Source: CAVQBP01 sp963848195 (lineage in GTDB: Bacteria > Bacteroidota > Ignavibacteria > Ignavibacteriales > Ignavibacteriaceae). Taken from it: a DNA stretch of 64,000 nucleotides. The stretch is taken from NCBI GenBank assembly GCA_963848195.1, contig CAWKCY010000005.1, forward strand, positions 434,001 to 498,000. Reading direction: 5' to 3'. Below are positions 1-10,120 of the stretch, piece after piece (positions within the stretch are counted from its first letter, which is position 1; the number at the start of each line of letters is the position of its first letter). The notes under the pieces were generated by a model. The model made no database searches and was not told where the DNA came from. It worked only from the letters and a program-made list of their open reading frames with translations. The translations under genes and the position numbers were made by a program.

Positions 1-864
1 GCTGCATTGTCCCATGAAGCACTGCGTGCAACCGATAAGGCTTTCTATGAAAAGCTCCATAGACTGCGTCCCTTTCCCGGTCAATTGACTACTGCTAAAA
101 ATGTTTTATCTTTAATCAGAAATAGTGAGATAAGAAAATCACATCTTAAGAATGATCCCAGAGTTCAGGATGCATACTCAATAAGATGTGTTCCGCAGAT
201 ACACGGAGCTTCAAGGGATGCTATCGATTATGTTGCTTCAAGAGTTGAAATTGAAATAAATTCAGTAAATGATAACCCTGTTATTTTTTCCGAAACGGGA
301 GAACATATTGAAGGTGGAAATTTTCATGGACAATCCATGGCTCTGGCAATGGATTTTATGGGTATAGCTTTATCCGAGCTTGCGAATGTTTCAGAAAGAA
401 GAACAGAAAGAATGGTAAATGGAGCATTAAGCGGACTGCCGAGATTTTTAGCTTTAAATGGCGGCCTTAATTCAGGTTTAATGATTGCTCAGTATACTGC
501 CGCAAGTTTAGTTTCGGAAAACAAAGTTCTAGCTCATCCCGCAAGCGTTGATTCAATTCCTACATCGGCAAACCAGGAAGATCATAATTCAATGGGTTCT
601 ATAGCCGCACAAAAATGTTATAAAATAATGCAGAACCTTGAAAATGTTTTAGCTATTGAATTAATGACTGCCGCACAAGCTCTGGAATTTCTGAAACCCC
701 TTAAACCCGGAATTGGAACTTCAATAGCCTACAACGAAATCAGAAAGATAATAAAACCCCTGAATAACGATCGTCTACTATATACAGATTTGAAAAAACT
801 TCTCGAACTGATAAAGAATGATTCTTTACTAAATGCAGTGGAGAAAAAAATAGAACTTAATTGA
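1..864 (+). CDS. hutH: Histidine ammonia-lyase, C-terminal part (5' truncated by window edge)
   Basis: This enzyme deaminates histidine to urocanate, the first step of histidine degradation. The frame is open from base 1, so the start and the Ala-Ser-Gly segment that forms the MIO cofactor lie outside the window. About 287 codons remain. They show the family's later active-site blocks: AYSIRCVPQIHGA (Tyr and Arg for substrate binding), EINSVNDNP, GGNFHGQ, and QEDHNSMGS with the conserved Glu. The related phenylalanine/tyrosine ammonia-lyases share this fold, but the SIRCVPQIHGA and QEDHNSMGS forms favour histidine. No other hut gene is seen nearby on this side. Confidence 0.93.
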   Translation, partial: AALSHEALRATDKAFYEKLHRLRPFPGQLTTAKNVLSLIRNSEIRKSHLKNDPRVQDAYSIRCVPQIHGASRDAIDYVASRVEIEINSVNDNPVIFSETGEHIEGGNFHGQSMALAMDFMGIALSELANVSERRTERMVNGALSGLPRFLALNGGLNSGLMIAQYTAASLVSENKVLAHPASVDSIPTSANQEDHNSMGSIAAQKCYKIMQNLENVLAIELMTAAQALEFLKPLKPGIGTSIAYNEIRKIIKPLNNDRLLYTDLKKLLELIKNDSLLNAVEKKIELN

Positions 865-906
865 TTCTTTTTAATATTAAAATAAATATTGTTAGTACTT
901 AGATGT

Positions 907-1005
907 AAAGATGACATCTTTTAAAAAACAAAAATTACTTTCAGTTTTTTTGTTAAAATGTAATTTTAGATAAATCTTATATTTAAAAATAAAGATGTCA
1001 TCTTT
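907..1005. repeat. Palindrome-bounded intergenic repeat, copy 1
   Basis: The two ends are AAAGATGACATCTTT (907-921) and AAAGATGTCATCTTT (991-1005). Each is a self-palindrome around one central base, and the two are exact reverse complements of each other. Length is 99 bp. The interior closely matches the copy at 28283-28379 in the same orientation. It fills most of the hutH-rmuC gap. Related copies lie at 5231, 9587, 28283 and 59238. Confidence 0.85.
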
Positions 1006-1067
1006 TAAATACCGAATTTTAGGTAACTTTAGTAACTAGTTTAATTTTGTAAAAAATTACTTTATAG

Positions 1068-2446
1068 ATGGAAATTATATATTTAATAGCCGGATTTTTA
1101 ATAGGTGCTGCAGCTATCTGGCTGTCAATTAAAAATTCAAAAGGTATTTCATTAGCCGAAGGAAATCAATTAAAAGATCAAATCAATCTGGCGAATCTTG
1201 AAAAAGAAAAAGCGCTTGAGCGATTAAATATCTTAAAAGAAAATTTTGAAAAAGTTTCAGTTGAATTAAATTGTGAAAGAGAAAAAGTAATAGGGTTTAA
1301 TTCCGAAACCTCGACCTTAAAGGCGATGAATAAAAACCTTGAAGAAAAACTCACTGGACAAAAATCCGAATTAGAAAAGCTTCAGGAAAAATTTTCTTCT
1401 GAGTTTGAGAACCTGGCAAATAAAATTTTAGAAGACAAAAGCAGCAAGTTTACAATTCAGAACAAGGAGAATCTTGATCAAATTCTTAAACCATTGGGAG
1501 ATAAAATAAAAGAATTTGAAAAGAAAGTAAACGATGTTTATGTAACTGATTCAAAAGAGAGAGCATCATTATCAACTCAATTAAAAAATCTTCAGGAATT
1601 AAATCAGATGATGGCCAAAGAAGCCAGCAATCTGACAAATGCTTTAAAAGGTGAAACCAAAACAATGGGAAATTGGGGTGAGTTTATTCTTGAGAGTATT
1701 TTGGAAAAATCAGGTCTTAGTGAAAGGAAGAGAATATACAATACAAGAAACCCGCATGTCTGAAGAAGGAAGAAGACTCCAGCCAGATGTCATAATTTAT
1801 TTACCTGAAAATAAATGTATTATAATTGATTCAAAGGTTTCTTTAATAGCATATGAGAAATATACTTCAAGTGAAAATGATACTGAAAAAGCTTTTGCTC
1901 TAAGAGAGCATGTTGATTCTATAAGAAAACATATACGAGAACTTAGTGGGAAAAACTATCAAAATATCTATGACATAACATCACTAGATTTTGTTTTACT
2001 ATTTATGCCCATTGAGCCTGCTTTCAGCCTTGCAATTCAAAATGATAGCGAAATTTTTAATGAAGCCTTTGAAAAGAATATAGTAATTGTAAGCCCATCC
2101 ACTCTTCTGGCTACATTGAGAACTATACAAAATCCTTTGGAGACAAGAAAATCAGAATATAAATGCTCTTGAGATAGCAAGACAAACCGGAGCACTATAT
2201 GATAAATTTCAAGGATTAATATCAGATCTTATTGAATTAGGTAAGAGAATGAATACAATGCAAAGCAGCTATGAGAATGCTATGAAAAAGTTATATACAG
2301 GCAGAGGAAATTTAATTAGCAGTGTAGAAAATATAAAAAAATTAGGTGCGAGAACTTCAAAATCCTTACCTCAATCTATGATTGAAAAAGCCAATAATAG
2401 CAGGCAAAATACGACTGGAGATAAAGAAGAAAAGTTTATACAATAA
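1068..2446 (+). CDS. rmuC: DNA recombination protein RmuC, interrupted by two frame changes
   Basis: RmuC family protein, a membrane-anchored nuclease-like factor that limits inversions and DNA rearrangement. Residues about 3-20 form one membrane helix, followed by a long coiled coil (about 30-120) and then the RmuC domain (GNWGEFILESILEKSGL, RRLQPDVIIYLPENKCIIIDSKVSL, LLFMPIEPAF). The product is split over three frames: 1068 to about 1724, about 1726 to 2133, and 2135 to 2446. Dropping one A near 1723-1725 restores SGLSEGREYTIQ. Dropping one C at 2134/2135 restores RTIQNLWRQENQNINALEIARQTGALYDKF. The corrected protein is about 458 residues, normal for the family. Both changes look like one-base insertions in the sequence rather than decay, because all motifs on both sides are intact. 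Confidence 0.88.
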
Positions 2447-2497
2447 TTCAAATTGTTTGTTTTTTAATTTCTTTTGTAACTATAAGGTAATCTATTC

Positions 2498-4562
2498 ATG
2501 AGAACTATAATTATTAATTTTATACTTATGCTTTTTCTTTCTGCTTCTGCATATTCACAAAAAAAGCCCTTCACCATTGAAACTTTATATAAGGTAAAAT
2601 ATTTAAGTTCACCAATATTATCTCCTGAAGGAAATAAAATCTGTTTTCTAAATACCGAATATGATCTTCGTAAAGGTAAATCAAGTTCGGATTTATATTT
2701 AATAAATCAAGATGGTTCAGGCCTGGAAAATTTAACCGGCAGCAGAGAAAATGAATCTAATCCTTTCTGGAGTCCCTGATGGTAAAGAGATCTATTATTT
2801 GAAGGGATCACAGGTATATTCCATTTCAGTTCCCGGTAAAAAAGTTGAACAGGTTACAGATTATTCCACCAATATTATCAGACCGGTTTTATCTCCGGAT
2901 GGAAATTTAATAGCATTTACAACAGAAATTTATCATGAGTGCGGAACAGATAAAGATTGTAATAAGACAATGGAAGAATCAGCTAAGAACGGACCTATTC
3001 AAGCATATATAGCTGACAGCCTATTATTTAGACATTGGACCGAATATATCGGTCAAAAGGAAACACATGTCTTTATATATAATATTAGGAATAAATCTTA
3101 CATCGATATAGCTCATAGTGAGTTAGCTTCTCCCATGTATAAACTAGGTGGGAATATCAGGTATAATTTTTCACCCGATAGTAAAGAACTTTGTTTTACA
3201 AATAACCCGGAAAGTTTTCAAACTAATTCAACTAATTCTGATCTCTATATAGTTTCAATTAACGGAGGCAGCCCGAAAGATATTACATTTAATAACAAAG
3301 CATGGGATGGAAATCCAATTTATTCGCCTGATGGGAAATATATTGCTTACAAAATGCAGCAACAGCCGGGACATGAATCGGACAGATATAGAATCGCTCT
3401 GTATAATAGAAATACAAAACAAAGTGAGATATTAACCGAAAAATTTGATAATATGGTAAGTGAATTCGTCTGGAGTAAAGATTCAAAAACAATTTATTTC
3501 ACTTCTCCCGATTCAGGTTACACACCGATTTACAAAATAGATATAAATACAAAATTGATTTCCGAAGAGTTACCACAAAAATCCGTATTTAGCTTAAATA
3601 TCGGGCAGAATAAATTATTTTATCTTTCTACTTCAGTAGAAAATCCAATGGAAATTTATGCATTTAATTTAGAGAATGGTTCGGTAAAACAATTAACTAA
3701 TTTTAACAAGCAATTATTATCTGAGGAAGATTTCAGACCTGCAGAGCAGATATGGGTTGATGGAGCAGATGGAATAGATGTACAGGTTTTTATAGTTAAA
3801 CCGCATAATTTTGATCCCGGGAAGAAATATCCTTTAATATTAAATGTTCATGGTGGGCCTCAAGGTCAGTGGATGGATTCATTCAGAGGTGACTGGCAGG
3901 TATATCCCGGTGCCGGCTATATAGTTGCATTCGCAAATCCTCACGGCTCAACCGGCAGAGGTCAGGCATATACGAATGAAATTTCCGGAGATTACGGAGG
4001 AAAAGTTTTCAAGGATTTAATGATGGTTACGGATGCGCTTGAAAAACTTCCTTATGTTGACACTTCAAGAGTCGGAGCAATGGGATGGTCATTCGGAGGC
4101 TATATGATGAACTGGTTTCAGGCTAAGACAAAAAGATTTAAATGCCTGGCATCTATGATGGGTATCTTTGATCTTGAGTCTATGTGGGGAGAAACTGAAG
4201 AACTTTGGTTTGTAAACTGGGATTTAGAAGGACAACCATGGAATTCAGATGATTTTAAAAAATATTCTCCTTCAAATTATGTCAAAAACTTTGCTACACC
4301 TACCTTAATTTTAACCGGGCAAAAAGATTACCGGGTTCCCTATACACAGAGTTTGCAATATTTCACTACTTTACAAACACTTGGAATTGATTCCCGGTTA
4401 ATAATCTTTAAGAATGATGGACATCATCCTGATTTTGTAAAATCAATGCCTTTATATTATAATGCACATCTGGAATGGTTTCATAAATATTTAGGAGGTG
4501 CTCCTGCACCATATAATTCTAAGGAGCTGGTAAAGAATACAACATTTAAAAGTAAAGATTAA
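2498..4562 (+). CDS. S9 family peptidase (dipeptidyl/acylaminoacyl peptidase type), one frame change
   Basis: Secreted serine peptidase of the prolyl oligopeptidase family, expected to act on peptides in the periplasm or outside the cell. Residues 1-21 are a signal peptide. A beta-propeller with repeated SPDGK-type blades follows, then a C-terminal alpha/beta hydrolase domain. In the corrected protein (about 687 residues) the triad is Ser531 in GWSFGGY, Asp610 in GQKDYRVP and His642 in DGHHPDF. Positions 2498-2776 and 2778-4562 are in different frames. Removing one base in the run CCCT at 2774-2777 rejoins NPFWSPDGKEIYYL. A second start inside the gene (about 2751) has no role once the frame is restored. 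Confidence 0.9.
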
Positions 4563-4576
4563 TTTTTATCTAATTT

Positions 4577-4663
4577 AACCTCGGAGAGGTTCCATTATTG
4601 TAGAAAAAAGTTATCTTGGCCATTGAACCTCGTAAGGTTCTAAGAGCGATTCTCCGAATCGCT
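4577..4663. repeat. Cluster of three short hairpin repeats
   Basis: Three perfect small inverted repeats sit in the gap between two convergent genes: AACCTC-GGA-GAGGTT (4577-4591), GAACCT-CGTA-AGGTTC (4625-4640) and AGCGATT-CTCCG-AATCGCT (4645-4663). The third uses the same CTCCG loop as the hairpin at 23045-23061. They resemble small dispersed hairpin repeats of Bacteroidota-type genomes. They could also help end transcription from both sides, but none has a U-tract. Confidence 0.6.
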
Positions 4664-4704
4664 AAATCTAAATCAATGGCAAAGCTGAATAAATCAAAAT
4701 TTTT

Positions 4705-5172
4705 TTACTTTCCCATGTTAACAATCTCATCAAATTCAGCTTTTTCAACCGGCATAACCGAAAGTCTATTCCCTCTCTGAATCAATCTCATATTTATCAA
4801 TTTCGGATTGTTCTTTATCTCTTGTAGTGAAACAGGCGTTTTAAATTCTTTTACAAACTTTATATCAACCATATACCAGATTGGATTTTGCGGGTCTGCA
4901 GAAGGAAAGAAATGTTTGTTTTCAGGATCAAACTGAGTATTATCAGCATAACCTTCTTTTACTACTTCGCAAATACCGACTACTGAATTAGGATCAGTAC
5001 TGCTGTAATAAAATAAAACATAATCTCCCTTTTTCATTCCGTCTCTTAAAAAATTTCTTGCTTGATAATTCCGCACCCCGTCCCAGCAGGTAGTCTGCCC
5101 CTTACTTTTTTTCAGATCTTCTATAGAAAATACATTTGGTTCACTCTTAACAAGCCAATATTTTTTTGCCAT
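4705..5172 (-). CDS. EVE domain-containing protein
   Basis: A 155-residue protein that is almost entirely one EVE domain (PUA-like fold, THYN1 family). Such domains are thought to bind modified bases in DNA or RNA. The family pattern is clear: KYWLVKSEPNVFSIEDLKK at the N-terminus, WDGVRNYQARNFLRD, KKGDYVLFYYSS and the C-terminal RGNRLSVMPVEKAEFDEI. It is transcribed alone and runs towards the S9 peptidase gene. Upstream, a 307-bp gap with repeat copy 2 separates it from the divergent DUF4159 gene. Confidence 0.92.
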   Translation of the reverse strand: MAKKYWLVKSEPNVFSIEDLKKSKGQTTCWDGVRNYQARNFLRDGMKKGDYVLFYYSSTDPNSVVGICEVVKEGYADNTQFDPENKHFFPSADPQNPIWYMVDIKFVKEFKTPVSLQEIKNNPKLINMRLIQRGNRLSVMPVEKAEFDEIVNMGK

Positions 5173-5230
5173 TTCTAACTCCGGTTTTTATTTATATTAT
5201 TAACTCAAGTCATGCAAAAATCAGTATTTG

Positions 5231-5328
5231 AAAGATGACATCTTTACTTTATTCAAATGAGGTTTATCTGAACTTATATATTATTGATAAATTGAAAAAT
5301 GATTGTTCATATTAAAGATGTCATCTTT
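5231..5328. repeat. Palindrome-bounded intergenic repeat, copy 2
   Basis: Ends are AAAGATGACATCTTT (5231-5245) and AAAGATGTCATCTTT (5314-5328), 98 bp overall. The flank TATTTG just left of it also precedes the 9587 copy and, on the other strand, occurs as TATTTA or TATTG beside copies 1 and 4. It lies between divergent genes, so it sits among their promoters. The rest of the 5173-5479 gap holds no other recognisable feature. Confidence 0.85.
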
Positions 5329-5479
5329 AGGTCAGCTATTAAAATAAAACTATTTCCAAATTAATTCCATTGTAATATTCACCGAAAGTGTATTTTTGAA
5401 TTAAAATGTAAATCAAATTCATTCCGGTTTAAATAAATTGAAATTGAATGATTGCATCAATATATTAACTCAATAGACT

Positions 5480-6139
5480 ATGAAGAAATTAATCCTATAT
5501 ATAACAATTTTGTTTTCCATTTCATCTGTCTTTGCTCAAACAAAAGGCAGATTCCAAATTGTCAGGGTTAAATACAATGGCGGCGGTGATTGGTATAATG
5601 GTCAGTCTGAAGAAATAAATCTATTAAATTTTGTAAAATCACATACAAATATTTCTGTTGATCCGGAATATAAGTTTGTTGACCTTGCTTCAGATGAAAT
5701 ATTTTATTATCCCTTTTTATTTTTGACGGGTCATGGAAATATTATCTTGACTCAAGATGAAGTTGAAAGGCTGCGGAAGTATCTCGAAGCTGGAGGTTTT
5801 CTCTATGTTGATGATGATTATGGATTGGATAAAGCATTTCGCAGGGAAATAAAAAGAGTATTCCCGGAGAAAGAATTGGTCGAACTTCCTTTTAATTATG
5901 GTCTTTATCATGATTTCTATAATTTTCCCAATGGTGTTCCGAAAACTCATGAACATGATGGAAAACCTCCGCAGGGTTTCGGCATTTTTGTAAATAACCG
6001 GCTCGCTGTTTACTATACTTATGAATCTAATCCAAGTGACGGTTGGGATGATCCTGATGTCCATAAGGATCCGCCTGCAAAAAGAGATGAAGCATTGAAA
6101 TTTGGAACAAATTTAGTTATTTGGGCGTTGTCACAATAG
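5480..6139 (+). CDS. DUF4159 domain-containing secreted protein
   Basis: A 219-residue protein with a signal peptide (about residues 1-19, ending SSVFAQ) and one DUF4159 domain, a glutamine-amidotransferase-like fold of unknown function. Family landmarks: RVKYNGGGDWYN near the start, PFLFLTGHGNI, LRKYLEAGGFLYVDDDYG, and HEHDGKPPQGFGIF followed by DDPDVHKDPP. The next gene, a DUF4175-type membrane protein, begins 30 bp downstream. The two families are often found together near MoxR/Bat-type cell-envelope genes, so a shared envelope role is likely but unproven. Confidence 0.9.
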   Translation: MKKLILYITILFSISSVFAQTKGRFQIVRVKYNGGGDWYNGQSEEINLLNFVKSHTNISVDPEYKFVDLASDEIFYYPFLFLTGHGNIILTQDEVERLRKYLEAGGFLYVDDDYGLDKAFRREIKRVFPEKELVELPFNYGLYHDFYNFPNGVPKTHEHDGKPPQGFGIFVNNRLAVYYTYESNPSDGWDDPDVHKDPPAKRDEALKFGTNLVIWALSQ

Positions 6140-6169
6140 TTATTATAAACTTACTTTTATTTAGTATAT

Positions 6170-9100
6170 ATGGGTGAATCCAGCTATTATAAAGAGATTA
6201 TAAATAAGTTAGAGAAGCTGACTAAAAGGGAATATATTCTTATTGCCTCTTTAGGAATTCAAACTTCTATATTATTAAGCATTATTGTTTTTACCGTTTT
6301 TGTATTTTTTGAAATGGCGGGACATTTCTCATCAAATGTTCGGACTATCTTATTCTTTATTTTCTTAGTCATTTCTATTGGTTCATTCCTTTATTTATTC
6401 GCACTCCCACTATTCAAATATTTTAATATTTTCAGAAAAACAAATTATCATAAAACTGCTGATAAAATAGGCAGAAACTTCCCTTCAATAAAGGACGATC
6501 TGCTTAATGCAATGCAGCTTGTTAGTGTTGACAATTCAAAATATAAGTATTCTGAAAAACTAATAAATGCAGCCTTCCTTAATATTTATGAAAAAACAAA
6601 GCAGATAAAATTTGAGTCTATAGTAAATTTTAAAAAAGCAAAAGATTATTTATTCTATTTCGGCGCTGTAATTATATTCTGCCTGGCTTTATTTATTTTT
6701 GTTCCAGGACTTCAGGCAGCATCTTCTCGTTTAATTGATTTTAATAGGGAATTTGTTCCGCCTCAAAAATTTACTTTCTCCGTTCAACCTGGAAATCAAC
6801 AGGTAACAAAAGGAGAAGAAGTAACAATTTCTATTAATATAAATGGTGAAAAACCAAAAGACGTTTATCTGGCTGTAAAAGATACGGAACAAACCGGGTT
6901 TGAATATAATCTTCTAAAGCCCGATTCAACCGGTAATTATCAATACCGGATTAAAGCAGTTAGAAACAGTTTTAAATATTTCGCATCAGCGGAGGATATA
7001 AAAAGCAAAATATTTTCAATTGATGTAATCGATAGACCTATAATAAAGTCTTTAAATATTTCCATAATTCCTCCATCCTATTCAAGAATTCCAAAGTTCG
7101 ATCAAAAAGATAATGGAAATATCACCGCTTTAGCAGGAAGCAAAGTAGATGTAAATATTTCTTCAACAAAAGAATTAAAAAATGCGGTAATATCTTTCAG
7201 CGATTCAACATCGGCAAAATTAAATGTTGATGACCAAAGTGCTGAAGGCAATTTTAAGATCACAAAAGACAAGAGTTACCAAATAATATTAACAGATATA
7301 AACGGTAATCAAAATTCTTCCCCTATTACATATAACATAAAAGTAATTATTGATTCTTATCCCTCAATAGAAATAATAAACCCAAATAAGGATGTTGATC
7401 TTGCTAATGATAACCGGCTTCCTCTTTTTGTTAAGATTTCTGATGACTATGGTTTTACAAAACTTATTATTAATTACCGGCTGTCATCTTCAAAATATCA
7501 GCAGCCGGGAAAAGATTTTTCATCTCTGGAAATTCCTATAAACAAAACTCAAAAAGAACTTGATGTTAATTATATATGGAATTTATCGAGTCTCAATTTA
7601 TCTGCTGAAGATGTAGTCACATATTTCCTTGAAATTTTTGACAATGATATAATCAATGGTCCTAAATCAACGAAATCTCCAACATTTGCAATTCGTATCC
7701 CATCACTTGACGAAATATTAATCAAAGCTGATAATACTCATGCAGAAGCTCAGCAGAATCTAAAAGAAACTTTGAAAGAAGCTGAGGATTTAAAAAATAC
7801 TCTTGAAAAAATCGACCAGGATTTAAAGCAAAATAAAAAAGATATTACATGGGAGGAAAAAGAAAAAATTGAAAAATCTCTCGACAGGTTTGAAAAAATT
7901 CAGGATAAAATAGAAGAAACAAGGAAACAGCTTGCACAGATGCAGCAAGACCTGCAGAGTAATAATCTTCTTTCAAAAGAAACTCTTGAAAAGTATATGG
8001 AGCTTCAAAAACTGATGGACGAATTTTCTACTAAAGAAATGAAAGAAGCAGTTGAAAGGATGCAAAAGATGCTTCAATCTTTAGATAGAAGGCAAGTTCA
8101 GGAAGCAATGAAAAACTTAAAGTTTAATGAAGATACATTTCAAAAAAGTATTGAAAGAACTATAAACTTATTAAAAAGGCTGCAGATTGAACAAAAGATA
8201 GATGAACTTGCAAAACGGACTGAAAACCTATCGGATAAACAGGAAGAGCTAAATAAGCAGACAAATGAAAATAATTTAGCAAATAAACAAGAAAAAGAAA
8301 ATTTAAGTAAAAAGCAGGAGGAATCTACAAAAGAACTGGATAAGATTAATAAAGAGATGGATAAACTATCTGAATTAATGGAAAACATGAAAGATATGCC
8401 GAAAGATGAACTTGAAAAGCTAAAGCAGGAATTCGAGCAGCAGAAGAATCAGGAATTATCAAAGGAGGCTTCTCAAAATATCCAGCAAAATCAGAAAATG
8501 TCTGCCCAACAGCAGCAGAAACAGCTTTCTCAAAATATGCAGAATTTAGATAAAGGGATAAAACAGCTTCAGCAATCGATCAATCAGAAAAATCTAATGC
8601 AGACCTTTACCGATATGATGAAAGTAATGGATAATCTTGTAACACTTTCAAAACAACAGGAAGATCTAAAAAATCAATTGCAGCAGTCGGATCAGATTTC
8701 TTCTTCCTTATTAGATAAAGAAGCTGAAAAGCAAAATGAAATACAAAGTAACCTTAATAAGGTTACTCAAATGATGTCGAATCTTTCTCAAAAGTCTTTC
8801 GCGATATCTCCTGAAATGGGAAAATCACTTGGGGATGCCCAGCGGGAAATGGACAGAGCAATGGCCGCTATGCAGAATAGGAATAGTAATTTAGCTGCTA
8901 TAAGCCAGAATAATGCAATGCAATCAATCAACGAAGCTGCCACCATGATGAAGAATTCTATGGAGTCAATGATGCAGGGAGGAGGCCAGGGTCAGGGAGG
9001 GATGATGTCTTTAATGCAGCAATTGAATAAAATGTCACAGCAGCAAATGAATTTGAATAATTTAACTCAAATGTTAAAGCAAGGACAACAGGGTGATTTA

Positions 9101-9563
9101 TCTATGCAGCAGCAGGCTCAGCTTCAGCGGATGGCTCAACAGCAGGAACTAATTAAGAAATCATTGGAACAGCTTAATAAAGAAGCAAAACAATCGGGTG
9201 AAGCAAGTAAAATTCCAGCGGATCTGGACCATGTAGCCCAAGAAATGCAGGAAGTTGTTTCCGGGAATGAATACTGAAAAACTTGATGATAATATCGTTC
9301 AAAAACAGGAAAGAATTTTATCAAAGCTCCTGGATGCACAACGCTCTATAAATGAAAGAGATTTTGAAAAAAACAGGGAGTCAAATACGGGAAAGAATCT
9401 CGTTAGAAAATCTCCCGGTGATTTAAATTTATCTTCCGGACAGGGCAAAAATCAAATTACAGATGAATTAAATCGTGCTGTTCAAGAGGGCTATACAAGA
9501 GATTACGAGGAATTGATTAGGAAATATTATGAGGCCCTTCAAACAAAAGATATTAATAAGTGA
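6170..9563 (+). CDS. DUF4175-type large membrane/coiled-coil protein, one frame change near the end
   Basis: A protein of about 1130 residues once the frame is joined. It has membrane helices near residues 22-47, 58-83 and 165-185, then an extracytoplasmic beta-rich region, and after about residue 520 a very long Lys/Glu/Gln/Met-rich coiled coil ending in a Gln-rich part. The first frame stops at 9277. A short open frame overlaps it and continues to 9563 with QKQERILSKLLDAQRSINERDFEKNRE and GYTRDYEELIRKYYEAL, the usual C-terminal signature of this family. One surplus base near 9270-9275 explains the break. I therefore treat 9267-9563 as the tail and not as a separate gene. Function is unknown. 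It is coupled to the DUF4159 gene upstream. Confidence 0.8.
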
Positions 9564-9586
9564 AGTTACTCAAGAATCATTATTTG

Positions 9587-9625
9587 AAAGATTACATCTT
9601 TTTTTCTTTTTAAGATATCATCTTT
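9587..9625. repeat. Palindrome-bounded repeat, short degenerate copy 3
   Basis: Only 39 bp long. The left end AAAGATTACATCTTT differs from the family end by one base, and the right end TAAGATATCATCTTT by two. The preceding TATTTG flank is kept. It looks like an internally deleted copy sitting directly after the DUF4175-type gene. Confidence 0.6.
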
Positions 9626-9666
9626 ATTTCTGCATAATTCAAATTAATAATTCATGTACCCACAAC

Positions 9667-9696
9667 TGTCATTCTGAACGAAGTGAAGAATCTCAA
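9667..9696. repeat. Dispersed TGTCATTCTGAAC...GAATCTCAA repeat, copy A
   Basis: TGTCATTCTGAACG followed directly by AAGTGAAGAATCTCAA. A second copy at 49941-49975 differs by a five-base insertion in the middle. Very similar words are widespread between genes in Bacteroidota and related genomes. The rest of the 9564-10120 gap is AT-rich and holds no gene that I can see. Confidence 0.6.
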
Positions 9697-10120
9697 GGTT
9701 TATGATTTGCTCAATTTTGAGATATTTCGCTCCGTTCAAATCAGATTCCTTCTTTCTTTTCCTTCACTTTCCACAAAATAAAATAAAAAAATATTCAAGA
9801 ATGACTAATTTATTTTTAGATTCCTTCGATAATAAATTGAGACTTTAAAATCTCAAAAGTAGAATATAAAAAGGAAAAGTCTTATTTTGGCACAGGATTT
9901 GCCTCATTATGAAATAAGAATGAAGTTTCTTGAGCAATTTTATAATTAAATAATAAAAAATAATTACCCGGTAATGATAAACATAAAAAAACTGTAAATA
10001 TTTACCGGATACTTATGAGTAATTATTACTTAATTTAAGAAATAAATGTCATAATATCTTTTCTATAAATTTTTAAAATAGGTATAAAAGCAAAGAGTAA
10101 AATAATTAAAGGGATAAGTT

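Noticed and set aside
8140..8388. Minus-strand open frame inside the coiled-coil gene
   Set aside because: It is a Ser/Phe/Leu-rich shadow produced by the Lys/Glu/Gln-rich coding strand, with no ribosome site or family match.
9255..9563. Separate small gene after the DUF4175-type gene
   Set aside because: It overlaps the upstream gene in another frame and its sequence (ILSKLLDAQRS, YEELIRKYYEAL) is the usual C-terminus of that family, so it is treated as the frameshifted tail.
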